This document shows positions 17,692 to 29,086 of a stretch of 45,000 nucleotides of DNA, one piece after another. The notes beneath the pieces are model-generated. The model ran no database searches and was not told the DNA's origin. It saw nothing but the letters and a program-made list of their open reading frames with translations. Within the stretch, counting starts at the first letter, position 1. Each line of letters starts with the position of its first letter. The position numbers were made by a program, and so were the translations under genes. Origin of the DNA: Glandiceps talaboti (lineage: Eukaryota; Hemichordata; Enteropneusta; Spengelidae); the NCBI RefSeq assembly GCF_964340395.1, contig NC_135557.1, positions 7,206,709 through 7,251,708 of the forward strand, written 5' to 3'.

Positions 17692-17812
17692 ACAAAGAAA
17701 AATAATATGTATTCCTTGGCAGCATATTGATATTTGTAAATAAAATACAATTCAATGTAACTTATTATATAAACTTATGTCATAACATTTGAAATATGAT
17801 AACTTCTTCATT

Positions 17813-17915
17813 TCAATACTTTCTAAGACTTAAGATAAAAACTTGTACACTTAAACAGTTTAAAGAAAATAACTTATTCATTTCATTATGATAATGCCAT
17901 GTGCGTCCATTTACA
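17813..17915 (-). CDS. IgR3 exon 6: short cytoplasmic tail, stop codon
   Basis: 103 nt, phase 2 to TGA at 17815-17813, acceptor cttttttgttaacag. 33 residues starting [14 protein letters not shown] and ending LRKY. Support: the acceptor and phase fit exon 5, and AATAAA follows at 17691-17686. A rival exon at about 18487-18590 fits the phase too but has a poor pyrimidine tract. Confidence 0.5.
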
Positions 17916-18177
17916 CTGTTAACAAAAAAGAAGATTGAAGAAAATTTGACATTTATAGAGCTACCAGCCGTCACTCTTATAAACATTGTCGTAAACGTAT
18001 TTACATAAAATGTCAACTTTTCCTTACTAAAGGCTCTATCCCGGTGTTATAGTTGATACAATACTATAGTTAATGTTTTTATATGGCAATTGAATGTTAG
18101 CTGCTTAACAACATATATACATGTATACAGTATGTACACACATGTACACATGCATACATACATACATACATACACAC

Positions 18178-18216
<39 letters not shown>

Positions 18217-18309
18217 CATACATACATACATACATACATACATACATACATACATACATACATACATACATACATACATACATGTATACATACATACATA
18301 CATACACAC

Positions 18310-18340
<31 letters not shown>

Positions 18341-18353
18341 CATACATACACAC

Positions 18354-18384
<31 letters not shown>

Positions 18385-18402
18385 CATACATACATACATA
18401 CA

Positions 18403-18434
<32 letters not shown>

Positions 18435-20868
18435 CACATAAATATGTATAAAAAAAATCGGTTCCAGTTCGTGTAACCTTTTACCTTGACAGGTATTCAG
18501 AGTAAGGTTTTGTAATGTTTGTTCGTGTATCATAGTCATAATATCATCATCCACAGCTGGTGTAAAAACCTTAATGTTGCATGAAGAGCTTGCAACTGGT
18601 ATGATAACTTGGGACTTCCAAATTATAAGCGTTGTAACTAGGTGATGAACTTCCAATGTTTTATCATTGAAACTAGGTGATAAATCTCCAAAGCAGTACT
18701 TTTGTAGCTAGGAGTTGAATCTCCGCCATCTTTCAAGTGGATGTCGTTATGGTTCCATTAAGGCAATAATTTACACCATTGATGTAGTTATTGCCATAGA
18801 ATATCGATGGTCGTTATTCTGTGTGGCATTATTATCAGGAATCCCACTTCAATAAAGCCTCGATGACCTTGGACCAATGTCTCTACATGGTGTGGCATTT
18901 TGACCCGATACATTCGGGTTTATACCGCCTGCTCATTAGACTGCCTGTTTTTCCCCAGAACACTCGATGTTCTTTGATCCCTCAATCTAACTGTATTGCT
19001 GTCGACGGACATGTTCCTACAATAAAGAACCACTATGATTATTCCTTAAAGTTCATGTCTAATAATCTAATAATTAATCTTTCGCCATGGGTACTGTCCA
19101 AAAGTGTGCCTACTTGAGACGAATAACACGTCAGAAAAAACATCAACTGCTGCAAACTGCGAGAAATTCATGATATTCACACCCAAATTCTAGAAAGTTA
19201 TTTCATTTATCTCGATAATATGAATGTAATTATTTCTACCCTTATATTCATCCACTCTCAAAGTTGATCATTTTATAGATGAACGTGAATTTTTGAAATA
19301 CAGGAAACTAAAATTATTGTATCACACACCTGTACTACTACCCATAGTGTGAATAGAATTTGTTACGTACGTACCTTTGGAAATCGAGTTGCCTTTTTCT
19401 CAGTTTCAGCAAGAGTACGATTAGTGCAACAACAGCAAACACAAGAAAAATAATGACACCAATTAGCACCAGGAAGTATATACCAAACTTGTCTCCTAGA
19501 AGAGGATAAGTTGAGAATATTAGACGTTATTAACATATTAAAGTAAAGTGATCTCTAATTTTCGATTTTATAAAATGAAAAAGTGGTCGACCGTTTGAAG
19601 TTGGGGGAGGGGGACATTAAGAAATTTCAAAGTTGTCACCAATTGGAAATATTGCATAACCAGCCTGAATTATGTATATGAAGTGCTAGCTTCATACCGT
19701 ATTAATGTGGACGGTGCATCCAAGGTCACCCGCAAATACACCCCTCTCCCCAACTCCTGTCTCGGTTAAAACAACTTCAATGAAATTCCCTAACTTCTCC
19801 GAAAACAAGTAGACCATAACTTAATACAATCTTACAAATTTTCAAAGACTATTTTTTTACATTTACATGGGAAATATATGTGATCAAATTAGCACAGTCA
19901 TGTAACATTGTTATTCTTCGGGTCGTGATTAAAAATGTACTTACATTATATACGCGTAAAAGATAAATAAAGCTAACGTATAGCCATACGGATAAGAAGG
20001 TGGTATTTACTTGCAAACAGTATTTTATTTAAACATGTAAAAACGTTGTTATTATACGTACAGGAAGTGATTTGTAAACACACTGGGTAAACAGCAAGTA
20101 ATAACATTATATATGCATCGTGACGTTTCATTACATGGGGAAACGACCTACGCATGTGCAGACTATTTGTGACGTAGTAATTGCTTGTGTTTACATAATC
20201 TATTTACAAATCACTTCTTTAGACCTGTAGGTGCCGATGATAACAAACTCTTTTTACACATTTGTAGCTATTTTAAACTTATTGAGTTTAATACAAATAT
20301 GGTCTTGGGCTATGTTGTTTCACAAAGTCTATTTTTACATTGCCAAGTAGAAAAATGTAGTAACAATCGCTATTGATTCAAAACTCGAAATATATACCAA
20401 TGTCTCATACGTAAAGCAATTAATATTAATGAAGCAGTAGTCACGCGGGTCACGGGCATAGTTTCTCACCTTCGTTTTCAGTCTCCAAAGCGTCGTTAAA
20501 CTCTTCGTATTTCTGTAAATCTGGAATACAGAAGGTTTGTATAAGTTAGCCGTTCTAGAAGTTATCCAAGTAGGTATTGACAATGAAGATAGTAATTACT
20601 TCTTACTGTCACCTTTTGTAAAATCATTCGAACGAGTAGAAGTATCTGGCCATGGATGTTTACCAGAGGCTGACGTTCCTCCGAGCTTTCCACTTGCTTC
20701 TGGTAAAAGACCTTCCTTTGCGGTTGTCCCAGCCGATTCGTCATCCGATGATGTTGACATCAGCATTGTGTGCTCAATGGAACCAGTAACTACAATAAGA
20801 GGTTTACAATTTATTTAGCTGGTAAAATATTTAAGGTTAGCCAGTATTTAAGCACGTAAAAAGATACG

Positions 20869-20966
<98 letters not shown>

Positions 20967-23900
20967 TCATATGAGTGTAAGTGTCTCGCTGGAAAGAACA
21001 ATGCTCTTCAAATGTTATTAGCAGAGCACTATAGACTTAATTCAAAAGAATAAGGATGTAATAAATCGTTACTCAGAGTTTCACGCTTCGAGCGATCTTC
21101 AGACGACTAAATTGGGATTGTCAAGGTCGATACATATACACTTAATGTTTGTATGTATATATTGCGTAACAAGATGGTCGGACTAAACTATTCCTTATGG
21201 GCGTTTCACCCACCTTTACCCAATCTTTACCCTGTGACCCACCTAACCACCATATCTGAATATGGGTAGTACGAGACGCAGTACCACTTTTGACTGTCTA
21301 CAGCCCCAAGGGGAGAGATCACCAGGGTAAATTAAGTGAAAGGTTGAACTTCGTCTCATACTCATCACATTTACAGATCCTCTGGTGGAAAGACATGGTC
21401 AAATATGACAAAATATTTCGTATATACATATATATTGATATATTTGAAGCCATTTTGCCTAGATGAAAATAGTTGCATACAGATCGTCTTCAGAGGTGAT
21501 TAGTACGATTGCTGTATACGTATACTACATTACGTCATCAGAGAATTCAATATAATATGTATACCAAAATATATTTTTTTGAGTTTTATAGCAAGAGATA
21601 ATTAGGTACTACTTAGTATGTAGGTTTATTTTTAAGTAGGTTACCATGATACAATTCTTTTCTAAATTGAAAATACAAAATAACTACCCAATCCTCATCT
21701 ATATGGCCTACTTTAATACATCTCACTACATCTCACTACTCACCTGTAGTTGCAGTTTGATAAACTTCAAAGTTACACCGCCTTCTGACGATGTCGTAAT
21801 ATGTTACATCGATAAGAAGAAAATATTTTCCTTCACCGCCAGAGTGCTTGACCTGTACGGATGCTTTAAGCGTGGATGGTGACGTGGAGTCGACACTCAC
21901 TGAATAGTTATCCGATTCGCTTGCTTTACTATCACCTCTTGTTATTTGAAGTGTCAGGCACTTTCTTGGTTCGGAGGAGAAATCTTCCATAATGCAACTG
22001 ATATTGAAAATGAACTTTCTAATGATAGTCCAAAACTGACGTTGCAAGATAGTTGTTGTCCAATAAATCCGGTCACTTCGACGAAACGTGCTGGGGACGT
22101 CGTAGATGGCACTGTATAGAGAGGAAGAATTGCATTTGATGTCAGTGATAATGTATGACAGTGATAGAGAACATTCAATGGTAATGCTTGTGATGGAGCT
22201 ATCTATGTGGAGGAGAAAGGGAGGTGGATTTATGTTGTCTTTGCTAGACAAATGTAGTTAAGTAAGTTTTACAAATTTAGCGAGTATAAGTGTGAGTATA
22301 AGTGTGATTGAGGACGATGACGACTACGGTGATGGTGGTGATGGTGGTGATTATGGTGGTGGTGTTGATGGTTGTGATGGGGATGATGTGGTGGTGATGG
22401 TTGTGGTGGTGGTGGGGATGATATTAGTGACGGTATTGGTGATTGTTATCGTGACTGTAGGGTGAAGGTGGCAATGGTGGTGGTTGTTATAGACAGTGTG
22501 GCTGTGAGGTTGGTGGTAGTGGCAGTACTAGTGGAGGTGGTAGTAATGATGGCAAACTCCACCACCACCACCACAAATGTAGTTAAGTAAGTTTTACAAA
22601 TTTAGCGAGTGACGTTACTTATGGTGGTGGTGGTGGTGGTGGTGGTGGTGGAGTTTGCTTGTTGACGTGCTCAAATATCTACTCAACATATTTGTGACAT
22701 TTGTAACAAGACTAATTTGGCAACAAAGGTCTAAACTGACCTGTACTCTCTTAAACCTGTAAATACTTTCAACAATGAATGACAAATAACAACGTTACCA
22801 CAACGTAGAAGCATTTGACATTTGTAAATGAGTTAATAATCAAATGTTACAAGACGTGGAACATGAACAACAAAGGAATGTTTGACCTTTAGCTAACAGG
22901 GCTCATAAAAATGTGATTGATAGAGCATTTTCAAAATAAATTAAACCATTTAGACAAAGAGAACTTACCATCTATAATTAAATATACACACGTTAATAAC
23001 ATGACTGATTAATGTTTGATTTTAACAAGCGGGAACTAAACTCTAAAGTTACTTTTAACAGACTAAACTAAACTCTAAAAATGCTGATAATACTTTAACG
23101 TGGGAACGACCTAAACCACAGTATCTATCATTCTATGTTTACGAGGTAAAATCTTTAAAAGAAAACTTGATGCTATTTCAGAAACCATAGACACTGTCTG
23201 TGCACAATCCCAGTATGCGAACTTGTGCAATAACGATTTCTGAATACCAATGTATATTATACGGGCGTGTGATGAAACTACGTAGTGAAAGTAAACTGAT
23301 GTCTCATCACCCACTTATGTTCCCACGTTTACCGTTTACCGTTTAACGTAAACAATGGCTGCTTTCCTTTAACAATGACGTACACTTTTTTAGAATCATC
23401 TATAGTCTGAAATCGTCGCAAACCATGGCCTCTTTTACGGCACCGTCCAAAAACGTACCTTTCGTTATTTCGTAGTGTCGCGGGAGAAATAACAGCCCTG
23501 GTTTGCGAGAATGCTGTCTGGAAGTATTGTCCATTCCGTTATGATTCTAAATATGAATTTCTCTCGGTTTTTAACGTTATTTGTCGAGTTCATAATTTCA
23601 TTGTTCTTGTATAAGTGAAAGCTTAACTGTTAGTCATCTAACACCATGACGTAGTCATTGCCATCTTGGTGTTTATCTATTCACCAAAAAAACATCATGG
23701 AAAATCCCTACGTTCATGGGCTGTCTCGCTTACATACAGTGCTTTCAAACCCTGGAGAAAGGGGATTCCTAATATTCGTATTCCAAATTTGAAAATGATA
23801 ACAAGCACATTCCACCTATTTCGTAACCTGTAATCATGTCTGCAACGATATCTGAAGAAGTGTGTATGAATGAATGAATGAATGAATGAATGAATGAATG

Positions 23901-23979
23901 AATGAATGAATTTTAATTAATTTTATTTAATTAATTAATTGATTAAATAAATAAATAAATAAGTAAATAAATAAATAAG

Positions 23980-24012
<33 letters not shown>

Positions 24013-24347
24013 AATTAATTAATTAATTAATTAATTAATTAATGAAATTAGTTCCACCAGATATTTTCAAAGAACTTACATACGATACATATATACACAA
24101 TGAATACAAAAGAAATGCATAATTGCTATCTAATGTTTAACCCGGTCCAGACGTTTACAAATTCGTAACTATATGCTTAAAGTATCGGGAGTATACATTT
24201 TCACGCTCGCAATAGCAAAATGGCATTTGCATAAAATTAAAGTATCAATTTTAGAAAGAAAAAAAAAAAACACTTACCCGTAACCCAAGCGAGGATGTAT
24301 AATACACACAAAGACGTGCCGACTGACCTGGGTGTATAGGCCGACAT
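17813..24347 (-). CDS. IgR3: Ig-like membrane protein gene with a one-base deletion in the Ig exon (spliced, 6 exons)
   Basis: Exons 24278-24347, 21744-22111, 20613-20789, 20470-20520, 19375-19495 and 17813-17915 (minus strand). Phases agree throughout (1, 1, 1, 1, 2), except that the Ig exon is 368 nt, not a multiple of 3. Comparison with IgR1 and IgR2 places a missing base in the run at 21962-21964, after SPPNQE; a separate 9-nt in-frame deletion lies 8-10 codons later. It is either a young pseudogene or a read/assembly error in a homopolymer. Outside this site every exon is open, including a strong membrane helix and an AATAAA 122 bases past the stop. The tail is short, with HYHNEM (YxN, a possible Grb2 motif) and no ITIM. 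Confidence 0.68.
18111..18436. repeat. (ACAT)n array
   Basis: About 325 bases, in the last intron of IgR3. Confidence 0.95.
19375..19495 (-). CDS. IgR3 exon 5: transmembrane segment
   Basis: 121 nt, phase 1-2, acceptor cctcttctag, donor [18 protein letters not shown] leads into about 25 hydrophobic residues ([17 protein letters not shown]) followed by KLRKRQ, the expected cytoplasmic stop-transfer side. Confidence 0.75.
20470..20520 (-). CDS. IgR3 exon 4: 17-residue juxtamembrane microexon
   Basis: 51 nt, phase 1-1, acceptor gtattccag, donor GAAG|GTGAGA. It encodes [16 protein letters not shown], an acidic, helix-prone segment that joins in frame to GDKFGIYF at the start of the membrane exon. 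I did not confirm an equivalent in the other three genes. Confidence 0.6.
20613..20789 (-). CDS. IgR3 exon 3: Ser/Thr-rich stalk
   Basis: 177 nt, phase 1-1, acceptor ttattgtag, donor AAAAG|GTGACA. The translation is Ser/Thr/Gly-rich with several acidic residues ([18 protein letters not shown]). It is found by phase and position, without similarity to the other stalks. Confidence 0.65.
20869..20965. repeat. (AT)n
   Basis: AT run in the IgR3 intron between Ig and stalk exons. Confidence 0.95.
21066..21108 (-). ncRNA. Possible hammerhead-ribozyme-like motif
   Basis: Minus strand: TCGT, CTGAAGA, a CGCT/AGCG stem with CGA loop, GAAA, short CTC/GAG stem, TA, then ACGA that pairs with TCGT. All core elements of a hammerhead are in order, but the helix II closing pair is T-T and stem III has a 1-nt loop, so it may be decayed or work only as a dimer. 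Such motifs occur in Penelope-like elements. Confidence 0.3.
21744..22111 (-). pseudogene. IgR3 exon 2: Ig-like domain with frameshift
   Basis: Acceptor tctctatacag, donor CAG|GTGAGT. The first frame gives [18 protein letters not shown] and [11 protein letters not shown], then a stop; the second frame resumes with [33 protein letters not shown] and RRRCNF. One base is missing from GAAAG (IgR1 has GAAAAG). The canonical F-strand Cys is absent, as in its paralogues. Confidence 0.75.
22248..22610 (+). repeat. 38-bp exact direct repeat flanking a GGT/GAT-rich block
   Basis: 22248-22285 and 22573-22610 are identical (ACAAATGTAGTTAAGTAAGT to AGCGAGT). Between them is imperfect (GGT/GAT)n; GCAAACTCCACCACC at about 22552 is inverted at about 22640-22660. 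Confidence 0.85.
22310..22652. repeat. Imperfect GGT/GAT-rich block
   Basis: First intron of IgR3, about 200 bases upstream of the Ig exon, similar in place to the arrays in IgR1 and IgR2. Confidence 0.85.
22653..23864. other. First intron of IgR3
   Basis: No element recognised; GTTTACCGTTTACCGTTTAA near 23328 is a short local repeat. Confidence 0.5.
23865..24043. repeat. AATG, AATA and TTAA tetranucleotide blocks
   Basis: Three successive AT-rich tetranucleotide arrays, 235 bases downstream of IgR3 exon 1. Confidence 0.95.
24278..24347 (-). CDS. IgR3 exon 1: start codon and signal peptide
   Basis: ATG at 24347-24345, 23 codons with a hydrophobic [12 protein letters not shown] and a GTAAGT donor in phase 1. 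Same length and WVT+G ending as IgR1 exon 1. Confidence 0.75.
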
Positions 24348-24461
24348 GTTGCTTAAATCAGTTTAAAATATCAATCTACATTGAGACGCATCGGCAGGTT
24401 AACATTCTAACTCTGACTGCGTGTTGACAAAGCAAGCTATTATATCTTAAACGTCACGTCA

Positions 24462-24567
24462 GGAAATTCCCCATCTGTTCTAAATCGGGCATTTCCACGA
24501 ACGATGAACATTGCGTGATTCAGTCTAGTCTGTGATGTCATTACAGCGTCAGATTCATGTGATCGTG
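24462..24567 (-). promoter_or_regulatory. IgR3 upstream control region
   Basis: GGGGAATTTCC on the minus strand (24462-24472, a perfect NF-kB-type site), TGATGTCAT at 24533-24541 and TCATGTGATCGTGA at 24555-24568, 115-220 bases upstream of the ATG. IgR2 carries the same TCATGTGATCGTGA extension. Confidence 0.5.
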
Positions 24568-24756
24568 AGCACGCTGGCATGGGTTCAAAGGTTATGAAAT
24601 ACAGCACATATTTGTATAGCTTTCACTGAATATTTTAGCGATGTGTGTATCTGCGTCTGCCGTTTGATTAGATGTATGAATTTATGCCTATATGTGCGTA
24701 CATACACCTCTGTGCGTACGTAAGCATGTAGAGGAACGCATACACACACTAATGAA

Positions 24757-24842
24757 GTCTGTATGTCTGTCTGTCTGTCTGTCTCTCTGTCTATCTGTCT
24801 ATCTGTCAGTCTATCTGTCTGTCTGTCTATCTGTCGTTTCAG
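24757..24842. repeat. TGTC/TATC microsatellite upstream of IgR3
   Basis: GTCT, CTAT units starting about 410 bases upstream of the IgR3 ATG. Confidence 0.85.
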
Positions 24843-26133
24843 TGTGTATGTGAGTGTGTAACGCTGGATTAATATCACAGCCACTGTCAGCTCAAAGGAA
24901 AATTAGTTCACGTATTCTGCCATGTCGTAATTATTCTTAGTTTTTACTGGATAGGATTTATCACATTGCGTATCAAACGACAAGTTTTTATTACATTATC
25001 TACAGAAAAGAGGTTAGCAGACGCATTGTTCGTAATATAATGACCCAATTCTTTATATCGTACCTCACGAGATGTATTAAATCATCTATAAATAATCTTT
25101 ATTCTGGCAAAACGTGATAGTCTGTTCACTACGCTGTCGAGATACGTCGTTAGATGGTCGTAAAAACATGACTTTGTTCGCGCCCTATAATCAACGCCTC
25201 CGTTGAACAGTACATACTTGTTGAGTTTTCACACTAAACGCAGTAATAAATCACACGCTTTGAAATAAACAGTTCAGAAAAAATGACCCAGAAGCATATA
25301 TCGTGCAGTTGTCATTCTAGAGCTGGGTTAACTGGAGCACTAACATGATTCAAATTTCACTTTTTAAAAAAAATCTGAAACATGTAGTAAATGGCAATGC
25401 TTGAACAGAGAATGTAATCTCGTCATTTGTAAATGTTTCGAAGTCACGCACTGAAATACCAGTATGATAGAATTAAACAGTGAATTTAAATCTGCATATG
25501 GTATATGATTTAAATGTCACAAACCGAAAGGCCAATGGCCTAGCTATGTAATGACATGTAATCATTTGAAATTTGACTGGCGTAAAATTACTTTGATGTA
25601 CGTAAGGAAATGAAATAAAATTCTGCACAGAGAGGGGAAAACAATTCTTTATTGATTTAACGGGTTGGTTAAGGCAGAGTTGTAAGATACAGAAGTTTTG
25701 AACGATAGTGTGATATTGCAATACTAATATTTTCTCATTTACAAGACTTCATTTATTACACAACTTCGAATCATTGGAACATGTTAAGATTACTTCTTGT
25801 CATAATTACAACTTAGTTGTTATAAAATTGGCAGTAAACGATCTAAACTACGATGTGATAATTTAAAGTGAGGTGTAATTATTTTTTTTTCTATTCGTCT
25901 ATAGCAAATTGCTTACTCATTATTTAATGCTCAACTATAGAAATTCATAACTTGAGATATATAATATTCCACATGTAATATTTAGTAATTACTTGATTAG
26001 ATATGTTGTTTGGTGATAAGCTCGACTGGGAGGATTCTAAATCGACAAAAATAATTTCCGGAGTGTGGATTCGATTACTCTATGGCAACATCTTCGATCT
26101 TGTTCTAAACTGTCAGTGATGGTTTTGTTGACA

Positions 26134-26166
<33 letters not shown>

Positions 26167-26626
26167 CATACATACATACATGCACACACACACATACATA
26201 CATACACACACACATACATACATACATACATACATACATACATACATACATACATACATACATTTATCGCATATACAACAAATTATGCCTTCATCAAAAT
26301 CTAATTTCCACTCTAAGCCCAAATTCTACTCTATTCTCGTATGAAACATAACTATGATATGTTGAACTAAAATAGCAATTTCACTTAAATGATATAAAGA
26401 GCATCAACTGATTGATAACTCCTCAAAAATTACCCAAAATTTGTTCAGTTATCGTGCATAAAAGAAATCAAATTCACATATGATATGCCATTGGAGTGAA
26501 CATATCAACCACAGTAACAACTGCATAGGTCGGCTACATCATGCTGTAGTATCGCATTATGATATTTTTATTTGCAAGAAAAATACAAGAAATTGTAATG
26601 TGAATATTAAGAAAGATGTTACAGTG
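24843..26626. other. 5' flank of IgR3
   Basis: Nothing recognised besides the ACAT array at 26140. Confidence 0.5.
26140..26263. repeat. (ACAT)n array
   Basis: Interrupted by ACACACAC segments; non-coding. Confidence 0.95.
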
Positions 26627-26831
26627 TTACTGCAAATTATAGAGTGCTTCTTGTCTAATACAAACTCTGAATTTAATAGTCATATATAAGGCTAAAACCA
26701 TGTTTTCTCTTTTACACAACTGACACAGATGTTGAAACTGGGTGTCAGCTTCCAGTGCATTGTGTTTGGATGGAGACATACCACCGTTATCCATCCCACC
26801 GTACATTGGTACATATGTCTTGCCACTACTG
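26627..26831 (-). CDS. Candidate terminal exon: cytoplasmic-tail-like sequence with YVPM and YGGM
   Basis: 205 nt, phase 2 to TAA at 26629-26627, acceptor tctgttttatagttttatag. Encodes SSGKTYVPMYGGMDNGG, then SPSKHNALEADTQ and a Cys-bearing end. The two overlapping YxxM motifs fit PI3-kinase SH2 sites. Phase 2 is the phase of the IgR membrane exons, but no partner membrane exon was found; it could end the MAM gene, an undetected Ig receptor, or be spurious. Confidence 0.35.
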
Positions 26832-28018
26832 CTATAAAACTATAAAACAGAAACATATCAATAAAATATGAAATGACAGCATTGCGTATCATTGTCCAAT
26901 ACTCAAAAGAATGGATATTTTTTATCAATTCTCCTGTATAGAATGTGCTTATGATGTATTCTGTAACTAGCAATTGTATGAGAATAGACAGTGAGGTATT
27001 TGTATTCTTTAAATAAGCAACCATACTATTAGGCATGTCAATGTAATGCTTTATTAGGGATCTGCCAATCTTGAATTTAGGAGCAAAACGTTTCGAACAA
27101 CATAAATTGTGCTTTCCTTTTTCTTTCTAATTGCTATAAGTCGTAATAATGAAAGTCTCTGACATTTACTTGCACTGTTGATTGATTTTTGTTTTTGAGA
27201 ATTCTACAGACATTGATTCAAACATGTTTATAGAAGGCTTTAGAGTGCAACACAAGGAAACAGAATATTTACAGTACATGGCAATGCCTTTCCTACATTA
27301 TAAATCTATGTGGTTTCAGCAAATGTACTTCTTAACACTGTGCACTGTCGACTACAAATTGTGCATTATATTAACCAAATTAATTATCAAATTCCAACAG
27401 TGCTACATTGAACATTTAACCAGGCATAAGACGTGCTAACCTTGTCCTCTAACCGCCCTCCAAAGTTTAAAGTACTAAATGATGAACTATTCCTGAAATA
27501 AACAGTACTAGACAAGAGAGATTACAGAAAAATTATGACTGTGTTTCTAACGACACCCCCTGAAGACTGCTCAGTGTATAATGAAAAAAATGAAGTAGTC
27601 ACAGTATCACTAAGTGAACTAGATATATCGTCATCCAATGACGATATTATGTATGTCATAATATCACTAAGTGAACTAGAAACAATGTCATCATGTGACC
27701 ACATCAAATAGTCACAGTATCACAAAATAAATAAGAGAGTCATCAAATAACAAAATATGAAGTGGGGACAGTAGTACTAGTTGAACGAGATACAAGGTCA
27801 TCTAGCATAGTATCACTAATTTACGTGTGTTATCTATCATCAACGTAGTGACGGATGTATGCATTACTGTTAATACAGTGACGTAGCTTGTATTAATGTC
27901 ACCATACCAAGGTCTGAAAGGGTATTAACATAACATAGTGAAATCCACTTTAAGTTTAGAATCCTAAGTTTCTCACACCAATCATATCAGTAGATACATG
28001 TATGAAATGGTGTTCAGT
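26832..28018. other. No certain exon
   Basis: ATCACTAAGTGAACTAGA occurs twice near 27605 and 27662. No membrane exon for the 26627 tail was found. Confidence 0.4.
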
Positions 28019-28325
28019 CATACAGTGATATGGATTGAGAAGACAATGTCTAAATCGAGAACATTACCACCTGCCTTGAGAGGATACCGGACACGTCAAT
28101 CCACGCCTAAGAAAAAAACCCATGGGATATAACCGAGGTGAGGCCATAGCCAAAACATTTACAGTCACTAATTACACGAACCGTTAACTTTATTGTAGCA
28201 ACGTGAAAGAAGCTACTCTGTGTTGTCACTCCTCTTTAAATAATAGAAACTGGAATATAATGAGATATGGTGATTTGTAGTGTCCGAAATCGAAAGTGTA
28301 TTAATCTCTTTATACTGAACAGTAG
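28019..28325 (+). repeat. Direct repeat, copy 1 (about 0.3 kb)
   Basis: Matches 29550-29863 with scattered differences, from CATACAGTGAT to GAACAGTAG. Non-coding, inside the MAM/LDLRA gene region. Confidence 0.85.
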
Positions 28326-28483
28326 AATAACTTGCTCCTTTTATAAACTATTTGTGACGATTACCATTACGAAACCTTCAAGTTCCCCTTTCCCCAAAGT
28401 GAAGAATAAATGAAGCATTGACTGTGGAACAGTCAAGTATTGACATGACATGTTTTGTAACTAGTGTGGAAGGTAGGTAATAC

Positions 28484-28557
28484 ATTGCGAATACAGACTT
28501 GGTCCCCGGGACAATATAGATGATTGCGTGGACAAAATCCGACAAGAGTAGCATTAT
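28484..28557 (-). pseudogene. Possible partial LDLRA-like exon
   Basis: After acceptor gttttccatag the phase-1 frame gives GFCPRNHLYCPGDQVCI, like the first half of an LDLRA module, without the DCxDxSDE half. Donor uncertain. Confidence 0.25.
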
Positions 28558-29086
28558 CTATGGAAAACAGAAGAAAAGATCTCAAAAGAAATATAAGCAT
28601 TTAGGAATTGTGACACTTTACTAGGTGGACATGCCTGAGAGTCGTCTCGTTTTAAGAAAGAAAACACCGACCCTATAGTTTCTGTACCACTGAAGGGGGG
28701 TTCCTAAATACAGAAATATCACCCTTAAGCACCTACATTGTTACTGTATTCTTTATAATTTCGCTCGCATAACATTTATGGAAAGGTGTGCTCACGTACA
28801 CATCTCTACTTGAAATTGTATTATTAAACACTTCATCTTAAACTTCATCTCAATCTTCATATTAATCCTAATAAATAACGTTATGACAGACATTCAGTGA
28901 CCGAGATGTTGTAGTTTTAAAATATGATATATGCTCGAAAGGGTATCAGGTAACGACTATGCATAGCTAATTTCTAGTGATTGAATATTTACTCATTACC
29001 ATACATCATATACAGGATACAGAAACACCTTGTACTATAATTACACAATAACATACCACATCTCATCTTCCATTATGATAGCATAC

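Noticed and set aside
18487-18590. Alternative IgR3 tail exon
   Set aside because: Phase fits and a GTAAAA donor exists, but the acceptor lacks a pyrimidine tract and no following exon was found.
20537-20818. Plus-strand 93-residue ORF
   Set aside because: Antisense shadow of the IgR3 stalk exon; same for 14032-14286 over the IgR2 stalk and 43911-44120 over the IgR4 Ig exon.
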